NCBI GenBank assembly: GCA_937770485.1
Contig: CALJHX010000022.1
Location: 24,059-88,058 of the forward strand
DNA length: 64,000 nt
Direction: 5' to 3'
Origin: an uncultured Verrucomicrobiae bacterium
GTDB lineage: Bacteria > Verrucomicrobiota > Verrucomicrobiia > Limisphaerales > UBA1096
Position 1 is the first letter of the stretch; every line of letters begins with the position of its first letter. Position numbers and translations under genes: made by a program. Below the pieces are notes generated by a model. It had not been told where the DNA came from. It made no database searches and saw nothing but the letters and a program-made list of their open reading frames with translations. Positions 17,761 to 28,000 of the stretch are shown one piece after another.

Positions 17761-20700
17761 CTACTTGAGCGACTGCATATAGTCGAGCAGGCTGGCCATT
17801 TCCTTGACAGTCAAGCCGGCGGCCAGGCCCTCCGGCATCATCGACGTGGTGCGCGTGCCGCTCTTGGCCACGTCCGAGCGTTTGACGCGTTGCACGATTC
17901 CAGCGATGTTGCGCAGATCGGCGACGCCATCCTTTTCTCCGGTCACAAAACCTTCCACTTTTGTACCGTTTTTCAACTCGAACCACTGCGTCTGGAATCC
18001 CTGTGACACCACGGCGCTTGGCTTGAGGATGGATTGGATCAACTCGGCCCGCTTCCATTTTTTGCCGGCGTCGCCAAGGTAGGGGCCTTTCTGCGGTTGA
18101 TCCTGCGAGGTGGTGTGGCAGGCAATGCAGGCCTGTCGGGTAAATAACTGGCTGCCAAGTGTGGCATTACCTTTGGTCTTCAACAGCAATGCGGTGGCTT
18201 CGTTGTGGCCGAGTTGGACAATGCGCCGCTTGTCGTCGTCACCCATTGCCGGGGCGGCGTTCAGCTTGTCCAATGTGGCCTTTGCAACCTTGGCCAAGGT
18301 GGCGTCTTTCGACTTGGCAGCGGTTGTCACCAATTCTCGATGGCCGGTTGAGCCGGAGTCGCCGATGGCGTTTAATAACTCGGCGTTCTTGGCTCCGCGA
18401 CGGATGATGTTGCCCATCATCCCACGAAGGTAATCGTTGGCCAACGGCGACTGCTCGAGTTGCAGCGCGATCCGGTACGTGACGACCTTGGCTGCGCCTT
18501 TTTGTTTGCGCGCAGCATCGCGCAACACCTTCGGACGGCTAAGATGGCTCGGTTCGTAAATGAACTCCCGCACAGTTGGAGCGAAACTTTTTTGATCGGC
18601 ACTGTGCTTTTGCCATTCGCTGATGATGGCCAACTGTGTGTTGAATGCCTCGTTGCCTGTGATCCGGCCAAGCGCATTGAACGACTCGGAGCGAACCTTC
18701 GTTTCGCGATCACGATCGAGCGCCGCCTTGCGTAGTGGTTCAATGGCGATGGTGCCAAGCGAGGCCGAGGCAATGAACGCCAGCGCCTCGTCAATCCTGG
18801 TATCGATGCCCAGCGCGGCTGGGTCGATGCGATTGAACTTCAAACTGGCAATAACCTGCGGCTTGTAGCTGATATCGAGCTGGTCGAATCCGGTCTTGAT
18901 CGCCGCGCGGATGCGAGGAGAAGCCTCCCATTCAACCGGCTCAAAGTAGGGGCCACGGTCGTCAGGACGGGTGGACCACCACTTCTTCCCGTCCCAACGC
19001 TTGTCGATGTAATAAAGCCGACAGAGGGCGGTGAGAATTTCCGTATTCAGCGACGGGTTTTCTGAATCCTGCAGTTTTTGAATCAGGCCGTCGACCGCTT
19101 TGGCGATGTGCATTTCCTGCAGCGCGGCCAGGGCGGCCTGCCGGGTTTGTTCGTTGGAGATGCCGTCGAGGCAGATTTGCGCCGCATCGGTTTCCACGAG
19201 TGCCTTACGGGCGATGTGCGGGATGATCTTGTTGTTCGAGTAAACTCGATTCTTCGGCGAGTTGTCAATCGGTTCCGCCGCAATGTTGAGCAGGGATTTG
19301 TGTGGGTTCCCCAGTCTGGCCAGGCCAATTACGGCCTGCAATCGGACACGCGGATTCTTGTCGCGCAGCGCTTTCACAAACAGGGCGGAATTCACGCCAC
19401 CGGTTTGGCGTTTGCGATCGGCGAGGGCTCTATACGCCCATTCGCGAATGGTTTCGTCGAGCGTCAACCGGGCGATCGTCTTACTTACGGATTCGCCGGC
19501 CAGTTGCTTGAGCGTGAACAGCGCGGCGATGCGTCCATGCAGGTGGATCGACTTGTCGGCGGCGAGCCTGGCCAAGCCGTCGATATGCCCGCCAGCACTG
19601 CGTTTGAGAATCTCACGCTGAGTGTTGATCCGGCATACGGCGCTGTCGGAAACGATGTGTCTGAGTAGGTCGGCGTCGGACGCTTTGGCCAAGTCGGGAA
19701 ACTTGGCCGCCGTTTTTCCGGGAAAGGTGATCAGCGAAACGCTGCCGACGTCCGGCCGGCTGAAACGGTAGCCGCCGTTTTTCCAGTCGGTGACGTACAT
19801 CCTCGAGTTGCCATCAGCGTCCATGTCGATGGCCTTGATTTTGTAAAAGCTGTCCTGCGTGACGTTGAAGGTGCCTTCGTGCGGCGTGAGGCGGTGCACG
19901 TACACGTGTTGCGTGGTGAAGTCGCACGTGTAGAGCGCGTCTGTGAACGCCTCCGGAAAGCCGGGTTCGTCCAGCCAATAGCCGCCCGTGCCGGAGCCGC
20001 CTCCGTAGTCGGCCAGCGGCGGCATGTGTTCTGAAGAAAAATTCTTATAGAGGCGGGGATAGCCGTGGTTACCCAGCGAGACGAAGTGGTGAAGGCGAGT
20101 GTTCCAGCCCTTGCCATCGTTGGTGTTGTCGCGTGAAAAAATGTCGAGCTTCGGGCTGACGGCGACGTCGTAAATGTTGCGGGCGTAGAGTGCGTAGTTT
20201 TCCAATTCAGTGCCGTCGGGTCGCACGCGGATCACACCGCCGCCCCGCAGATGAAGCGTGCTGCCATCGCGGCCCTTGGCCTCGACGTAGCCGTAGTCGC
20301 CGATAGCCAAATACAGCCACCCGTCGATTCCCATGCGTACGCCGTTGGAGGTGTGATCCGCGCCGCGGAAGCTGAGATCGAAGCCCATGCCGGTGACGAG
20401 TTGCACCTTCTCGTCGGCGATTCCATCGTTGTCTTTGTCCCGGAACGCCGAGAGAAACGGCGGATTGACCACATACAGTGTGTCGCCGACAAAGCAGCTA
20501 GAGCGCGGGCTGTCGATGTCCGGCACGTAGTCGGTGAACTTGTCCGCCACACCATCGCCGTCAGTGTCGACGCACTTGACGATCTTGCCGCGGTTGGCCT
20601 TTTGATCGAGCGAACTGTTCAGATCCACGCTGACATAAACCTCACCGTTGCCGCTGGCGGCAACTCCGGTGGGGTAGGTGATCTGTGGCGGCTTGGCGAA

Positions 20701-20793
20701 AGTGACGACCTTGAAGCCTTCCTGTACGGCGTGGGCGGCTTGACTCAGGCAGAGCATGGGCAGTAGCAAAATAATGGATAGGATTTTCCTCAT
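17761..20793 (-). CDS. Secreted PVC dehydrogenase/HEAT/cytochrome c protein
   Basis: The 1010-residue protein has a signal peptide (about residues 1-22) and a beta-propeller with calcium-like loops (VKCVDTDGDGVADKF, FRDKDNDGIADEKVQ). The FKVVTFAKPPQITYPTGVA start belongs to the membrane-bound dehydrogenase family. HEAT-like repeats follow (about 400-850). A cytochrome c site CIACH lies at Cys889-His893, and KGPYLGDAGKKWKRAELI follows. It is a paralogue of the 8995 protein without the SGNH-like part. A periplasmic electron-transfer role on sugars or alcohols is usual for the family and unproven here. It stands alone on the minus strand, divergent from the gene at 20943 across 149 bases that likely hold both promoters. 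Confidence 0.85.
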   Translation of the reverse strand: MRKILSIILLLPMLCLSQAAHAVQEGFKVVTFAKPPQITYPTGVAASGNGEVYVSVDLNSSLDQKANRGKIVKCVDTDGDGVADKFTDYVPDIDSPRSSCFVGDTLYVVNPPFLSAFRDKDNDGIADEKVQLVTGMGFDLSFRGADHTSNGVRMGIDGWLYLAIGDYGYVEAKGRDGSTLHLRGGGVIRVRPDGTELENYALYARNIYDVAVSPKLDIFSRDNTNDGKGWNTRLHHFVSLGNHGYPRLYKNFSSEHMPPLADYGGGSGTGGYWLDEPGFPEAFTDALYTCDFTTQHVYVHRLTPHEGTFNVTQDSFYKIKAIDMDADGNSRMYVTDWKNGGYRFSRPDVGSVSLITFPGKTAAKFPDLAKASDADLLRHIVSDSAVCRINTQREILKRSAGGHIDGLARLAADKSIHLHGRIAALFTLKQLAGESVSKTIARLTLDETIREWAYRALADRKRQTGGVNSALFVKALRDKNPRVRLQAVIGLARLGNPHKSLLNIAAEPIDNSPKNRVYSNNKIIPHIARKALVETDAAQICLDGISNEQTRQAALAALQEMHIAKAVDGLIQKLQDSENPSLNTEILTALCRLYYIDKRWDGKKWWSTRPDDRGPYFEPVEWEASPRIRAAIKTGFDQLDISYKPQVIASLKFNRIDPAALGIDTRIDEALAFIASASLGTIAIEPLRKAALDRDRETKVRSESFNALGRITGNEAFNTQLAIISEWQKHSADQKSFAPTVREFIYEPSHLSRPKVLRDAARKQKGAAKVVTYRIALQLEQSPLANDYLRGMMGNIIRRGAKNAELLNAIGDSGSTGHRELVTTAAKSKDATLAKVAKATLDKLNAAPAMGDDDKRRIVQLGHNEATALLLKTKGNATLGSQLFTRQACIACHTTSQDQPQKGPYLGDAGKKWKRAELIQSILKPSAVVSQGFQTQWFELKNGTKVEGFVTGEKDGVADLRNIAGIVQRVKRSDVAKSGTRTTSMMPEGLAAGLTVKEMASLLDYMQSLK

Positions 20794-20942
20794 TGTAAAA
20801 AAGCGAAGTGATCATTCACGCTTGGGTGGGTGCAGGCAATCAGTTTCAGCTTCGTCAAGCGCCCGTTTCAGACGCAACTTTGGTCGATTAGCGTTGTTTC
20901 ATTGCATCGTTCGGTGGCGGTGTTTATTTTAAATCGCGTTTG

Positions 20943-22265
20943 ATGAACTTGCAGCGGCTGTTTTTAATTTCGATCTTGGTAAACTTGGTTTGCCTCGCCG
21001 GACTGTTTTGGATGGTTGCCGACAGGCAGCAGCCACCGGCCCAGCTTGGCACGCCGGTGTCGGCGGCCGCATCGGCAACCGTAGGCCGAGCGCCTGCCCA
21101 GGCGGCCCCGGTCGAGCGGATCGTGCGCGAAGTCGAGACGTTTCACTGGAGCCAAATCGAAGCGGACGACTACCAGACTTACGCTGAGAACCTGCGCCGG
21201 ATCGGCTGTCCGGAAGAGACCATTCGCGACCTTGTGAAACAGGATCTCGACAAACTCTACGACCAGCGTAAGGCCGACATCCTGTCCAAAGCCCCCGCAC
21301 GCAAAGAATTCTGGAAGAGTGGCAACCCCAGTTCCATTGGCAAGCCAAGCGCATCGGCCAGCTCGCAAATGGCCCAGCTTGACCGTGAGAAAAACGATGT
21401 GCTGGGCGACCTGTTCGGAGCTCGGGGTGTAGCTGCCATCAACCGGCCCGGTCCGCTTGCCCGCGCCCGCTCGGAGGCCAAGAGCGGCTATGCGATGGAT
21501 TTTATTCCCGAGGAAACAAAGGCGGAGCTGAACACCCTCGAGCAAGAATTCGGGAGTGAGTTGCTGAAGAAGATGGCACAGGGCGCGACCGACGCGCAGG
21601 ATATGGCCGAGATTCGAGGACTGAGAACCGAGCGCGACGATCGCATCGCCAACATGCTGACACCTGATCAGAAAAAGGAGTACGACTTGCGCAAGTCACC
21701 CACAGCGGCAAACATGCGTTTGCAGATGGATGGGTTCGATCCGTCGGAGGATGAGTTTCGCGAAATCTTTGCGGCGCGCAAAGATTTCGATGACCAGCAC
21801 GGTGTCGTACCCGGATCGAGTGTTTCTGCTGGTGACATGGAGGGTCGCCAATTCGCGGAGCAGGAGATGAATAACCAGATCCGAACCTCGCTTGGCGATG
21901 ACCGTTATCAGGATTATCTGCGCCAAACCGACTACGACTACAAGTCGATCTCCAAGATTACTGAGCGTCAGGGGCTGGGTGAAAATATTTCAGCGCAGGT
22001 GTACGAGATGAAGGGTGGCGCCGAGGAACTCGCCAGGGAGATCCGGATGAACACCGGCTTGCCCATCGAGGAGCGGCAGATGCAGTTGGGACAGATTCGA
22101 ACCGAAACCTCCCGCAGCATCGAGTCGCTGATTGGTGGGCAGGGAGCGGTTGCATTGCAAGGCCAGGCCGGCGGCCGGAACTGGCTCAACAACCTCGGCC
22201 GCGTCAACCCGCTTCCCATCGTCAAGCCGACCTTCCAGGTCATCACCAGTGGTGCTGGCCCGTAA
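20943..22265 (+). CDS. Membrane-anchored protein of unknown function
   Basis: The 440-residue protein starts with one membrane helix (LFLISILVNLVCLAGLFWMV at about 5-24), then a long, mostly helical and charged soluble domain. A motif HWSQIEADDYQTYAENLRRI, followed by GCPEETIRDLV, recurs in Verrucomicrobiota proteins of this form. No catalytic motif is visible. The helix pattern and several QxxE runs suggest a periplasmic or cytoplasmic scaffold. The ATG at 20943 is preferred over a TTG three bases upstream. It is followed by the decayed hicAB pair on the other strand. Confidence 0.65.
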   Translation: MNLQRLFLISILVNLVCLAGLFWMVADRQQPPAQLGTPVSAAASATVGRAPAQAAPVERIVREVETFHWSQIEADDYQTYAENLRRIGCPEETIRDLVKQDLDKLYDQRKADILSKAPARKEFWKSGNPSSIGKPSASASSQMAQLDREKNDVLGDLFGARGVAAINRPGPLARARSEAKSGYAMDFIPEETKAELNTLEQEFGSELLKKMAQGATDAQDMAEIRGLRTERDDRIANMLTPDQKKEYDLRKSPTAANMRLQMDGFDPSEDEFREIFAARKDFDDQHGVVPGSSVSAGDMEGRQFAEQEMNNQIRTSLGDDRYQDYLRQTDYDYKSISKITERQGLGENISAQVYEMKGGAEELAREIRMNTGLPIEERQMQLGQIRTETSRSIESLIGGQGAVALQGQAGGRNWLNNLGRVNPLPIVKPTFQVITSGAGP

Positions 22266-22279
22266 GTTCGCCAATCGCT

Positions 22280-22511
22280 TTAACGGTTCTCGATAAAATA
22301 ATCGATCGTCAGGGCGATGTCTTTTGCAATCTGACGAAGTAAAAACGGGGCGAATATCGCGGCCCCTGTGATCCAGCACGGTTGTTTGTCTGCCAGCTGC
22401 GTGGTGAAACTGAGAGAGGAATTCTCATTGGCGAACTTGAGAAAACCCAAGATTGTTCAATATCCGCATCACCTCTCGTGGCTTCAGGATGGGGGTGCGG
22501 GATATTTTACG
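22280..22511 (-). pseudogene. hicA: Remnant of hicA toxin
   Basis: The minus strand encodes PILKPREVMRILNNLGFSQV, then a stop (CAA TGA). The frame goes on as EFLSQFHHAAGRQTTVLDH and GRDI. A later shift in the run CCCCGTTTTTAC restores LLRQIAKDIALTIDYFIENR and TAA at 22280. Intact HicA mRNA-interferases have a GSH-type catalytic His at the position where this sequence reads E-F-L. So the toxin has lost its active site, has a nonsense codon and at least one frameshift. No good start codon is visible. It sits just downstream of the hicB remnant. Together they are a decayed type II toxin-antitoxin module. Confidence 0.7.
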
Positions 22512-22716
22512 TTACAGGTTTACTGTTTGTGTGTTCATAAATTCGGCGTCCAGTTGAGGTTCACCATCCTCCAGCAGCATCGCAATCACTTCTTGAAGAT
22601 TGCTTTGCAGTTCATCAAGGGTTTCGCCTTGTGTGCACACTGGGAAATCGTGGCATGTATCCAAAAAAAAGGTCGGTCTCCTGACATTTCTCAACAACAG
22701 CGGTGAATGCTGGCAT
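22512..22716 (-). pseudogene. hicB: Remnant of hicB antitoxin
   Basis: From the ATG at 22716 the frame reads MPAFTAVVEKCQETDLFFGY and MPRFPSVHT, then leaves register. The other frame gives QGETLDELQSNLQEVIAMLL and EDGEPQLDAEF, ending at 22512. The joined protein is a near-complete HicB, including the TQGETLDEL core and the conserved tail. The shift lies in the dinucleotide run CACACAAGG, where a two-base slip would restore the frame. HicB normally binds HicA and its own promoter. Here the partner is broken too, so the module is dead. Confidence 0.75.
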
Positions 22717-22750
22717 GTCGTCAGGTTATAAAACGAGATGGCAAAGGCAA

Positions 22751-23680
22751 TTATGAGTTTTGCGGCGGCACAACCAGCTTCAACGTCCTCGGCAATAGCT
22801 CGACCGTTGCCGGGGTGGTACCGATGATGTCGCCGTCGGCCTGGAGTTCGGCCGTTGGTACGGCATCGATCTCGAGGCGTTTTCCCGTGAAATAGTCGAC
22901 GCGCTTGTCCTCGACGTAGCGGCCGCTGAGGATGCTGGGGAATCGCCGCACAATCTGCAGCCGGCCTAGCGCGTCCACGAGGCTGATGTTCAGCAGGCCG
23001 TCGTCCGGCCGTGCGCCGGGGGAGATGCGCATCACGCCTCCTGCGGCAAACTCGGTGTTGCCCGCGCAAACCTGAAACATTCGTCCCGCCGTTTCGCCGC
23101 CGTCCCACTTCACCGAAAACTCCGGCGCTCGAAAGCTCGCCAGCGCGCGGAACAGACCAACCGAGTAACTGAAGCGCCGCCCAAAAATTCGCTTCACACG
23201 CGGCCCGGTTTTACGGATCACCTCAGCGGCGAAACCGGCTGCGACAAAGAGCAGTGCATGTCGCGTGACCGATTTCCCGCCCTGCATTAACTGCACGCGG
23301 ATCACATCGAGCGTCCGGGTGCTACCCTTGGCCAGGGCGTCAATGGCCGATTCAAAATGGGCCAAGCCGTAGGTCAGGGCGACGTCGTTGCCGGTGCCGA
23401 CCGGCAGCGTGGCTAAGGTCGGGCGCTCGCCCGGTTCGACGGCCATGAGGCCGTTTGCCACCTCGTTGACCGTGCCGTCGCCTCCCAGCGCTGCAATGAT
23501 TTCAAAATCAGGGGCGTTCGATTTGGCCAAGCGCGTGGCGTGGCCGGCGGATTTGGTGAGCACAGCGGTCGCCTCATGGCCAAGAGAAGTCAGGTGCTCC
23601 TTGGCTTGGGCCAGACGCCGCTCTCCCTGGTGTTGCCCGGACGCCGGGTTGGCGATGAGCAGAATGCGCTTGGCAGCCAT
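22751..23680 (-). CDS. Diacylglycerol kinase-family lipid kinase (YegS-like)
   Basis: The 309-residue protein has the DAGK catalytic fold: RILLIANPASGQHQGERR (residues 5-22), then the ATP-binding GGDGTVNEVANGL near 69-81 and LPVGTGNDVALTYGL near 96-110. The C-terminal beta-sandwich has NTEFAAGGVMRISPGARPDDG and LNISLVDALGRL. Members phosphorylate diacylglycerol, phosphatidylglycerol or related lipids in the inner leaflet of the cytoplasmic membrane. The exact substrate is open. It lies between the hicAB remnant and tRNA-Arg, both on the same strand. Confidence 0.88.
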   Translation of the reverse strand: MAAKRILLIANPASGQHQGERRLAQAKEHLTSLGHEATAVLTKSAGHATRLAKSNAPDFEIIAALGGDGTVNEVANGLMAVEPGERPTLATLPVGTGNDVALTYGLAHFESAIDALAKGSTRTLDVIRVQLMQGGKSVTRHALLFVAAGFAAEVIRKTGPRVKRIFGRRFSYSVGLFRALASFRAPEFSVKWDGGETAGRMFQVCAGNTEFAAGGVMRISPGARPDDGLLNISLVDALGRLQIVRRFPSILSGRYVEDKRVDYFTGKRLEIDAVPTAELQADGDIIGTTPATVELLPRTLKLVVPPQNS

Positions 23681-23809
23681 GGTCGGAGCTCAACTCACCT
23701 TGCCGACCCAGTCGCGAGCAACAGCCTTCAAGTCGCCGTGGCCGTTGGTCTGCGCGCTGTCAGGCGCAAAGTGGATTTGCTCGAGTTGATGAATGGTGAC
23801 TCTAAATGA

Positions 23810-23886
23810 TGGCACTCCCGAGAGGATTCGAACCTCTGACCTAGTGTTTAGGAAACACCCGCTCTATCCAACTGAGCTACGGGAGC
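23810..23886 (-). tRNA. tRNA-Arg (anticodon CCT), CCA encoded
   Basis: The 77-base gene folds into a clover leaf on the minus strand. The acceptor GCTCCCG pairs with CGGGAGT, with one G-T pair at the end. The D arm is GCTC/GAGC, the anticodon stem is GGTGT/ACACT with the loop TTCCTAA, and the T arm is AGAGG/CCTCT around TTCGAAT. The anticodon CCT reads AGG, a rare arginine codon. The discriminator is G and the CCA tail is encoded in the DNA at 23810-23812. Confidence 0.95.
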
Positions 23887-23956
23887 ACATGGGCGGCGAC
23901 TTGCCGCTTGGCCAAACGTAGGTTGCCGCACTTTCACCGTCAAGATTGCGGGCGTC

Positions 23957-24742
23957 TTATCCGGCCAAGCCTTGGAGCAGGTGGCCGATCCCGAATGCAG
24001 CCAGGGCAGCTATCCCTCCGATGAGCATCATCTCGATGCCGGACCTGACCCAGGGGCGACCGGTAAAGCGGGCCTTGAGGCTGCCCAGGGCGAACAGGGT
24101 CAGGGCGGTCAGGGCGCAGGCCCATTGGAACCCGAAATCTTTCCCGAAGTTTCCAAGGTAGCCGGTCACGTAACTGAGCAGCGGTACGACCCCAAACAGC
24201 ACGAAGGAGAGGAAGGTAGCCAGGGCGTTACCAAGCGGCGATTGGTCGGATTTGAACAGGCCAAGCTCCTCGACCATCATCACGTCCACCATCGTGTCCC
24301 GATCCTTTGCGAGGATATCGACAATCTGTTTCGCATCCTTCTCGGCAAATCCCTTTCCGAGGTACAGTTCCACCAACTCGCGTTTTTCGCCGTCGAGGTG
24401 ATTGTCGAACTCCCACTCTTCCCGGTCGCGTTCGGCCTGATAAAACTCATCTTCCGCCTTGGTGCTGAGGAAGTCACCAAACGCCATTGCAAGTCCGTCG
24501 GCGATCAGGTTGGCAAACCCCAAAATCAGGACGACGCCCCCCGGCAGCGCGGCCCCGGCCACGCCTGCGACGACGGCAAACGTGGTGATGATTCCGTCGA
24601 GTCCGCCGTAAACGATGCTCTTGATGTATTTACCACTGTCGCCGCTGTGAGGCTCGTGGCCTGCGTCGTGAGAGCTCCGGAGTGAGTCAATATCCTGCTT
24701 GCGATAGGCCTCCCGGGCCTTGTCGATATTTCGTGTCAACAT
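23957..24742 (-). CDS. VIT1/CCC1-type membrane transporter
   Basis: The 261-residue protein has five membrane segments. [20 protein letters not shown] at the start and [20 protein letters not shown] are typical of the VIT1/CCC1 family of iron and manganese transporters. A charged cytoplasmic stretch ([20 protein letters not shown]) follows, and the last three helices are hydrophobic. In bacteria such proteins usually export Fe2+ or Mn2+. I chose the ATG at 24742 ([15 protein letters not shown]), since upstream residues lack family features. It is probably a monocistronic gene. Confidence 0.85.
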   Translation of the reverse strand: MLTRNIDKAREAYRKQDIDSLRSSHDAGHEPHSGDSGKYIKSIVYGGLDGIITTFAVVAGVAGAALPGGVVLILGFANLIADGLAMAFGDFLSTKAEDEFYQAERDREEWEFDNHLDGEKRELVELYLGKGFAEKDAKQIVDILAKDRDTMVDVMMVEELGLFKSDQSPLGNALATFLSFVLFGVVPLLSYVTGYLGNFGKDFGFQWACALTALTLFALGSLKARFTGRPWVRSGIEMMLIGGIAALAAFGIGHLLQGLAG

Positions 24743-24860
24743 CCTGCCACCAGCGTAACTTGGCCCAAACGTGCCGGCAAGCACCTCTGCTTGGCAATGT
24801 GGGTGTAGCTGTAGGCTTGCAGGCTGTGGGTGTAGGAGTAGATTGCAGGTGAGTTTTGCA

Positions 24861-25007
24861 ATGAAAAAAGTTTGGATAGCCATTACAGCAGTTGTGATTA
24901 TCGCAGGGATTGCCCTGTTGTTTTGGGGAGGCGAACCGGCGGCCACTTTGCCGGCGCAGGAAGAAGGCAGCAGCCCCGGCGACCGGATCGGCAGCGGCAT
25001 CCGCTAA
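24861..25007 (+). CDS. Small membrane protein (48 residues)
   Basis: A 48-residue protein with one predicted membrane helix ([20 protein letters not shown], residues 1-20), a short polar linker and a Gly/Ser-rich tail. The sequence AGGTGAG at 24847-24853, eight bases upstream, is a fair ribosome binding site for the ATG at 24861. Function is unknown. A near copy of the window's palindrome (CGCTTGACCAAGCG, 25008-25021) follows its stop at once, where it meets the convergent alpha-2-macroglobulin gene. Confidence 0.5.
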   Translation: MKKVWIAITAVVIIAGIALLFWGGEPAATLPAQEEGSSPGDRIGSGIR

Positions 25008-25021
25008 CGCTTGACCAAGCG
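25008..25021. repeat. Near copy of the CGCTTGGCCAAGCG palindrome
   Basis: CGCTTGACCAAGCG differs by one base. It begins directly after the TAA of the small membrane gene and lies between two convergent stop codons (25007 and 25044). Confidence 0.6.
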
Positions 25022-25043
25022 GCATTTCTGTTTCTATTTACCC

Positions 25044-28000
25044 CTACTTCACCTCCAGCCATTGGCTGGCGCTGTGGCTGTTGAACTCCGGGGCGTACAT
25101 GCTTTGGATATTCGCGATGCCGGATTGGTAGCGGCCTCGATGGAACACTTTCACTGGATACTCGAACACGTACGTGCCTTTGGGCAGGTAGTCGATGAAG
25201 AAATGACTTGAGGCGTCGCGGGTTGATTCGTAGTAGGCCAAGCCGTCCCGGTACCGGTGGCCGGACAGCACGTTCACCGGTTCCGTGCCGCTGCCCCGCT
25301 GGTCGTTCATGTGGACGAATTCCATGTCGCGGTTGGTTCTCAAAACCAGCCGTACGACCAGCTCGTCGCCCGGTTCGAGATCGCTCCCGATTGGCTTGAG
25401 CACCTGGCCGGACTTCGTGTTTTCGCGGACGTAAATCTCCTTGGACAAGTTCAGTGGCGTGGCCTCGTGCGGCGTCACCTTGGCCAAGTCCTCGAGGTAC
25501 TGCCAATACACGCTTCCCCAAGCAACTCCGGCGTCGTGCTTGGTCATTTCCACCTGACCAAGCGCGGATTTAATGTCGCCGCGATCGAACTTGTGTTGGT
25601 AAAATCCGGTGCCGGCTTCGACGTTTTCCGGCTTCACCGTCTCGCCGCCAAGAGACACCTCAACGAGCTTTGTAGAGGCGAGTAGGTTGTCGCCGCCGAG
25701 CAGGATCGAGTACACGGCGTCGGCGGTGGCCTTGGTGGTTTTCCATGCCTGCGTCTGCTTTTGCTTGATGAGCCAGATTTGGCACTCGCGAACGGCGTCC
25801 TTGTCGGCGGTGATCTCGTTGAACGCCTCTATCATCATTGCCTGCGTCTCAATTGGCGCGCGGTACCACCACCACGAATGCTCGGTGTCGCGCCAGAACA
25901 TCCCCAACTCCTCGTTGGTCACGCTGTGCTCGAGTATCGACTTGATCACATCGCCCGGCACTTGCCTATCGCCCAGTCGGTGCAGTGCGATCGCGACGTG
26001 CGCCTGAGACTGGCGGCTGCCGACCTTCAGCCAATGCTTCTGCGCCTGGCCGACGAAGTAATCGAACGCGGTTTTGTGTGCCTGGCCAACGGGCCGGTCC
26101 TTCAGGTAAAAACTGCGGCAGTACAGGTAGAGCGCAATGGTTGAACTGAGATGGTTGCCGTCGAGTGTCTTGTTCTCGACGATGCGGTCGTAGCGTTTTT
26201 TGATCCAGCCGTCGAGCCGTCCAAGTGCCTTGACCGCCTGGGTGACCGGCACGCCCTCGACACCGAGATGGCGCAGTCGAGCGAAGCCGGTCGTGACGTA
26301 CAGCGTGATGTAGTCGTTGCTCCGGCCGCCCGGCATCCACGGCCAGCCGCCGTCGGCGTTTTGAGCACGGGCAAGCTGATCAAGCAGTCGCTTGGTCTCA
26401 GAGTCGAGTCGGTTTTTATCGAACAAAATGCCAACGTTGCGGCGCGCCTGGCTTTCGTTTTTGGCTTCGCGGACCCACGGCGTCTCGAGCAGCAACAGGC
26501 TTTTGAGCTCCTCGTTTTTCTCGAGCGGACTGTCGAGTGCGTCGGTGCCTTTCCAGAGATCAAACACGCGGCGTATGCGCGGGTCGGACTTGGCGATATG
26601 ACGGGCAAGCGTGTTGGCGTAAAGCCGGTTGAACGTCTGCTCGGTGCACTCGTGCGGGTACTCCATCAGATAGGGTAGGGCGAGCACCGCGTACCAAGCG
26701 GGATTGGACGCTACCTGCACAGTAAGCGACTGGTGGCGTAGTGTGTCCGACTCGCCGGACGCGATCAATTTGTCGAAGCGGAATTTCTTCGTGCCCTTGT
26801 CGCGAATCGGCAGCGGCAGCGACTCGGTGACGAGGATGTGCCGCGATAGCACCGGCAGATAATTTTCCTCGCCATCCCCTTGGTCGCCTGCCGAGGCGGT
26901 CACTTGGTACACCAGCGTCGGTGCGCCGTCCGGCACGGTGAGCCGCCATGAGAAACTCCGCGACTCGCCGGCGGGGATGGCAAACTTCTGTTCGGGTGAC
27001 GTGTTGCCGAGCAGCGCGTTGGCGGATGCCTCGGTTTCGGCGTTTTGCAGGTTAAGTTTCACGCTGCCGACGCGCTTGGTTTCGCCTGTGTTGATGACGC
27101 GTGTGGTGAACTCCAGCGCATCGCCTTCGCGGAGGAACCGTGGCGGGTTTGGTCGCACCATCAGGTCCAGCGACGTCACCGCCTTGCCGTCCAGATAGCC
27201 GGAGCGGGTCTTGGCATCGTGCGCAAATGCCATCAGTTTCCACTCGGTGAGCGCCTCAGGCATGGTGAAGCTCAATTTCACCTCGCCGGCTTCACTTGAG
27301 ATCAGGTGCGGAAAAAAGAAGGCAGTCTCGTTGAGGTTTTTACGGATAGGCACAACAGTTGAATCAGGCTTTGGGATGCCAACTGGGGAATTATCCACTT
27401 TTGCCAATGCTCCAGCACCATCTTCAAGCGCTCCAAAAGAAGCTTTCTTCTGGACTTGAACAGCGGACTTCATTGCAGAATCGGCTTCAGCAACCGGGCT
27501 GCCAGGGGCGCTGAAGAAGGCATTACTCCGATTCATTTCCATTCCCAATCGACCACCTCTGGCACGTATTCGATTGGAGTACCACCGAGTGATCTCGGCG
27601 GGGAATGCCCGGTAGAGATACGATGGTATGTTGACTGTTTTGCGCCCCCAACTGCCTAGCAGACCGCCGAGGCTGTGGCCGTTGTTGGCAAAAGTGGAAT
27701 GGGCGCTCGAGTAGTCGTGGCGGTAGATACCGAACTGCCGTTGCCAATGGTGTGGCGCGAAGGCGTCGAGCGAGGCGTCGTACAGCGTAGCTACCATTTC
27801 GGCGACCGCCTTCTCGGCATCGGGGCCGGTGATGGTCGCCGTCCACGTTTCCTCCTGTCCCGGGCGGAGCTTGGAGACGAAGCGCTCCCACTTCACGTTG
27901 AGCTTCATGTTCGACCACGGCACGGTGACATGATGCGTACGTTGCAGCATCCGGTTCTCGCGAACCTGCGTCACGTGAACACTAAACCCGCCACGCATTT

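Noticed and set aside
23810..23886. tRNA-Arg as the attachment site of an island
   Set aside because: No duplicated 3' end of the tRNA and no integrase are seen nearby.
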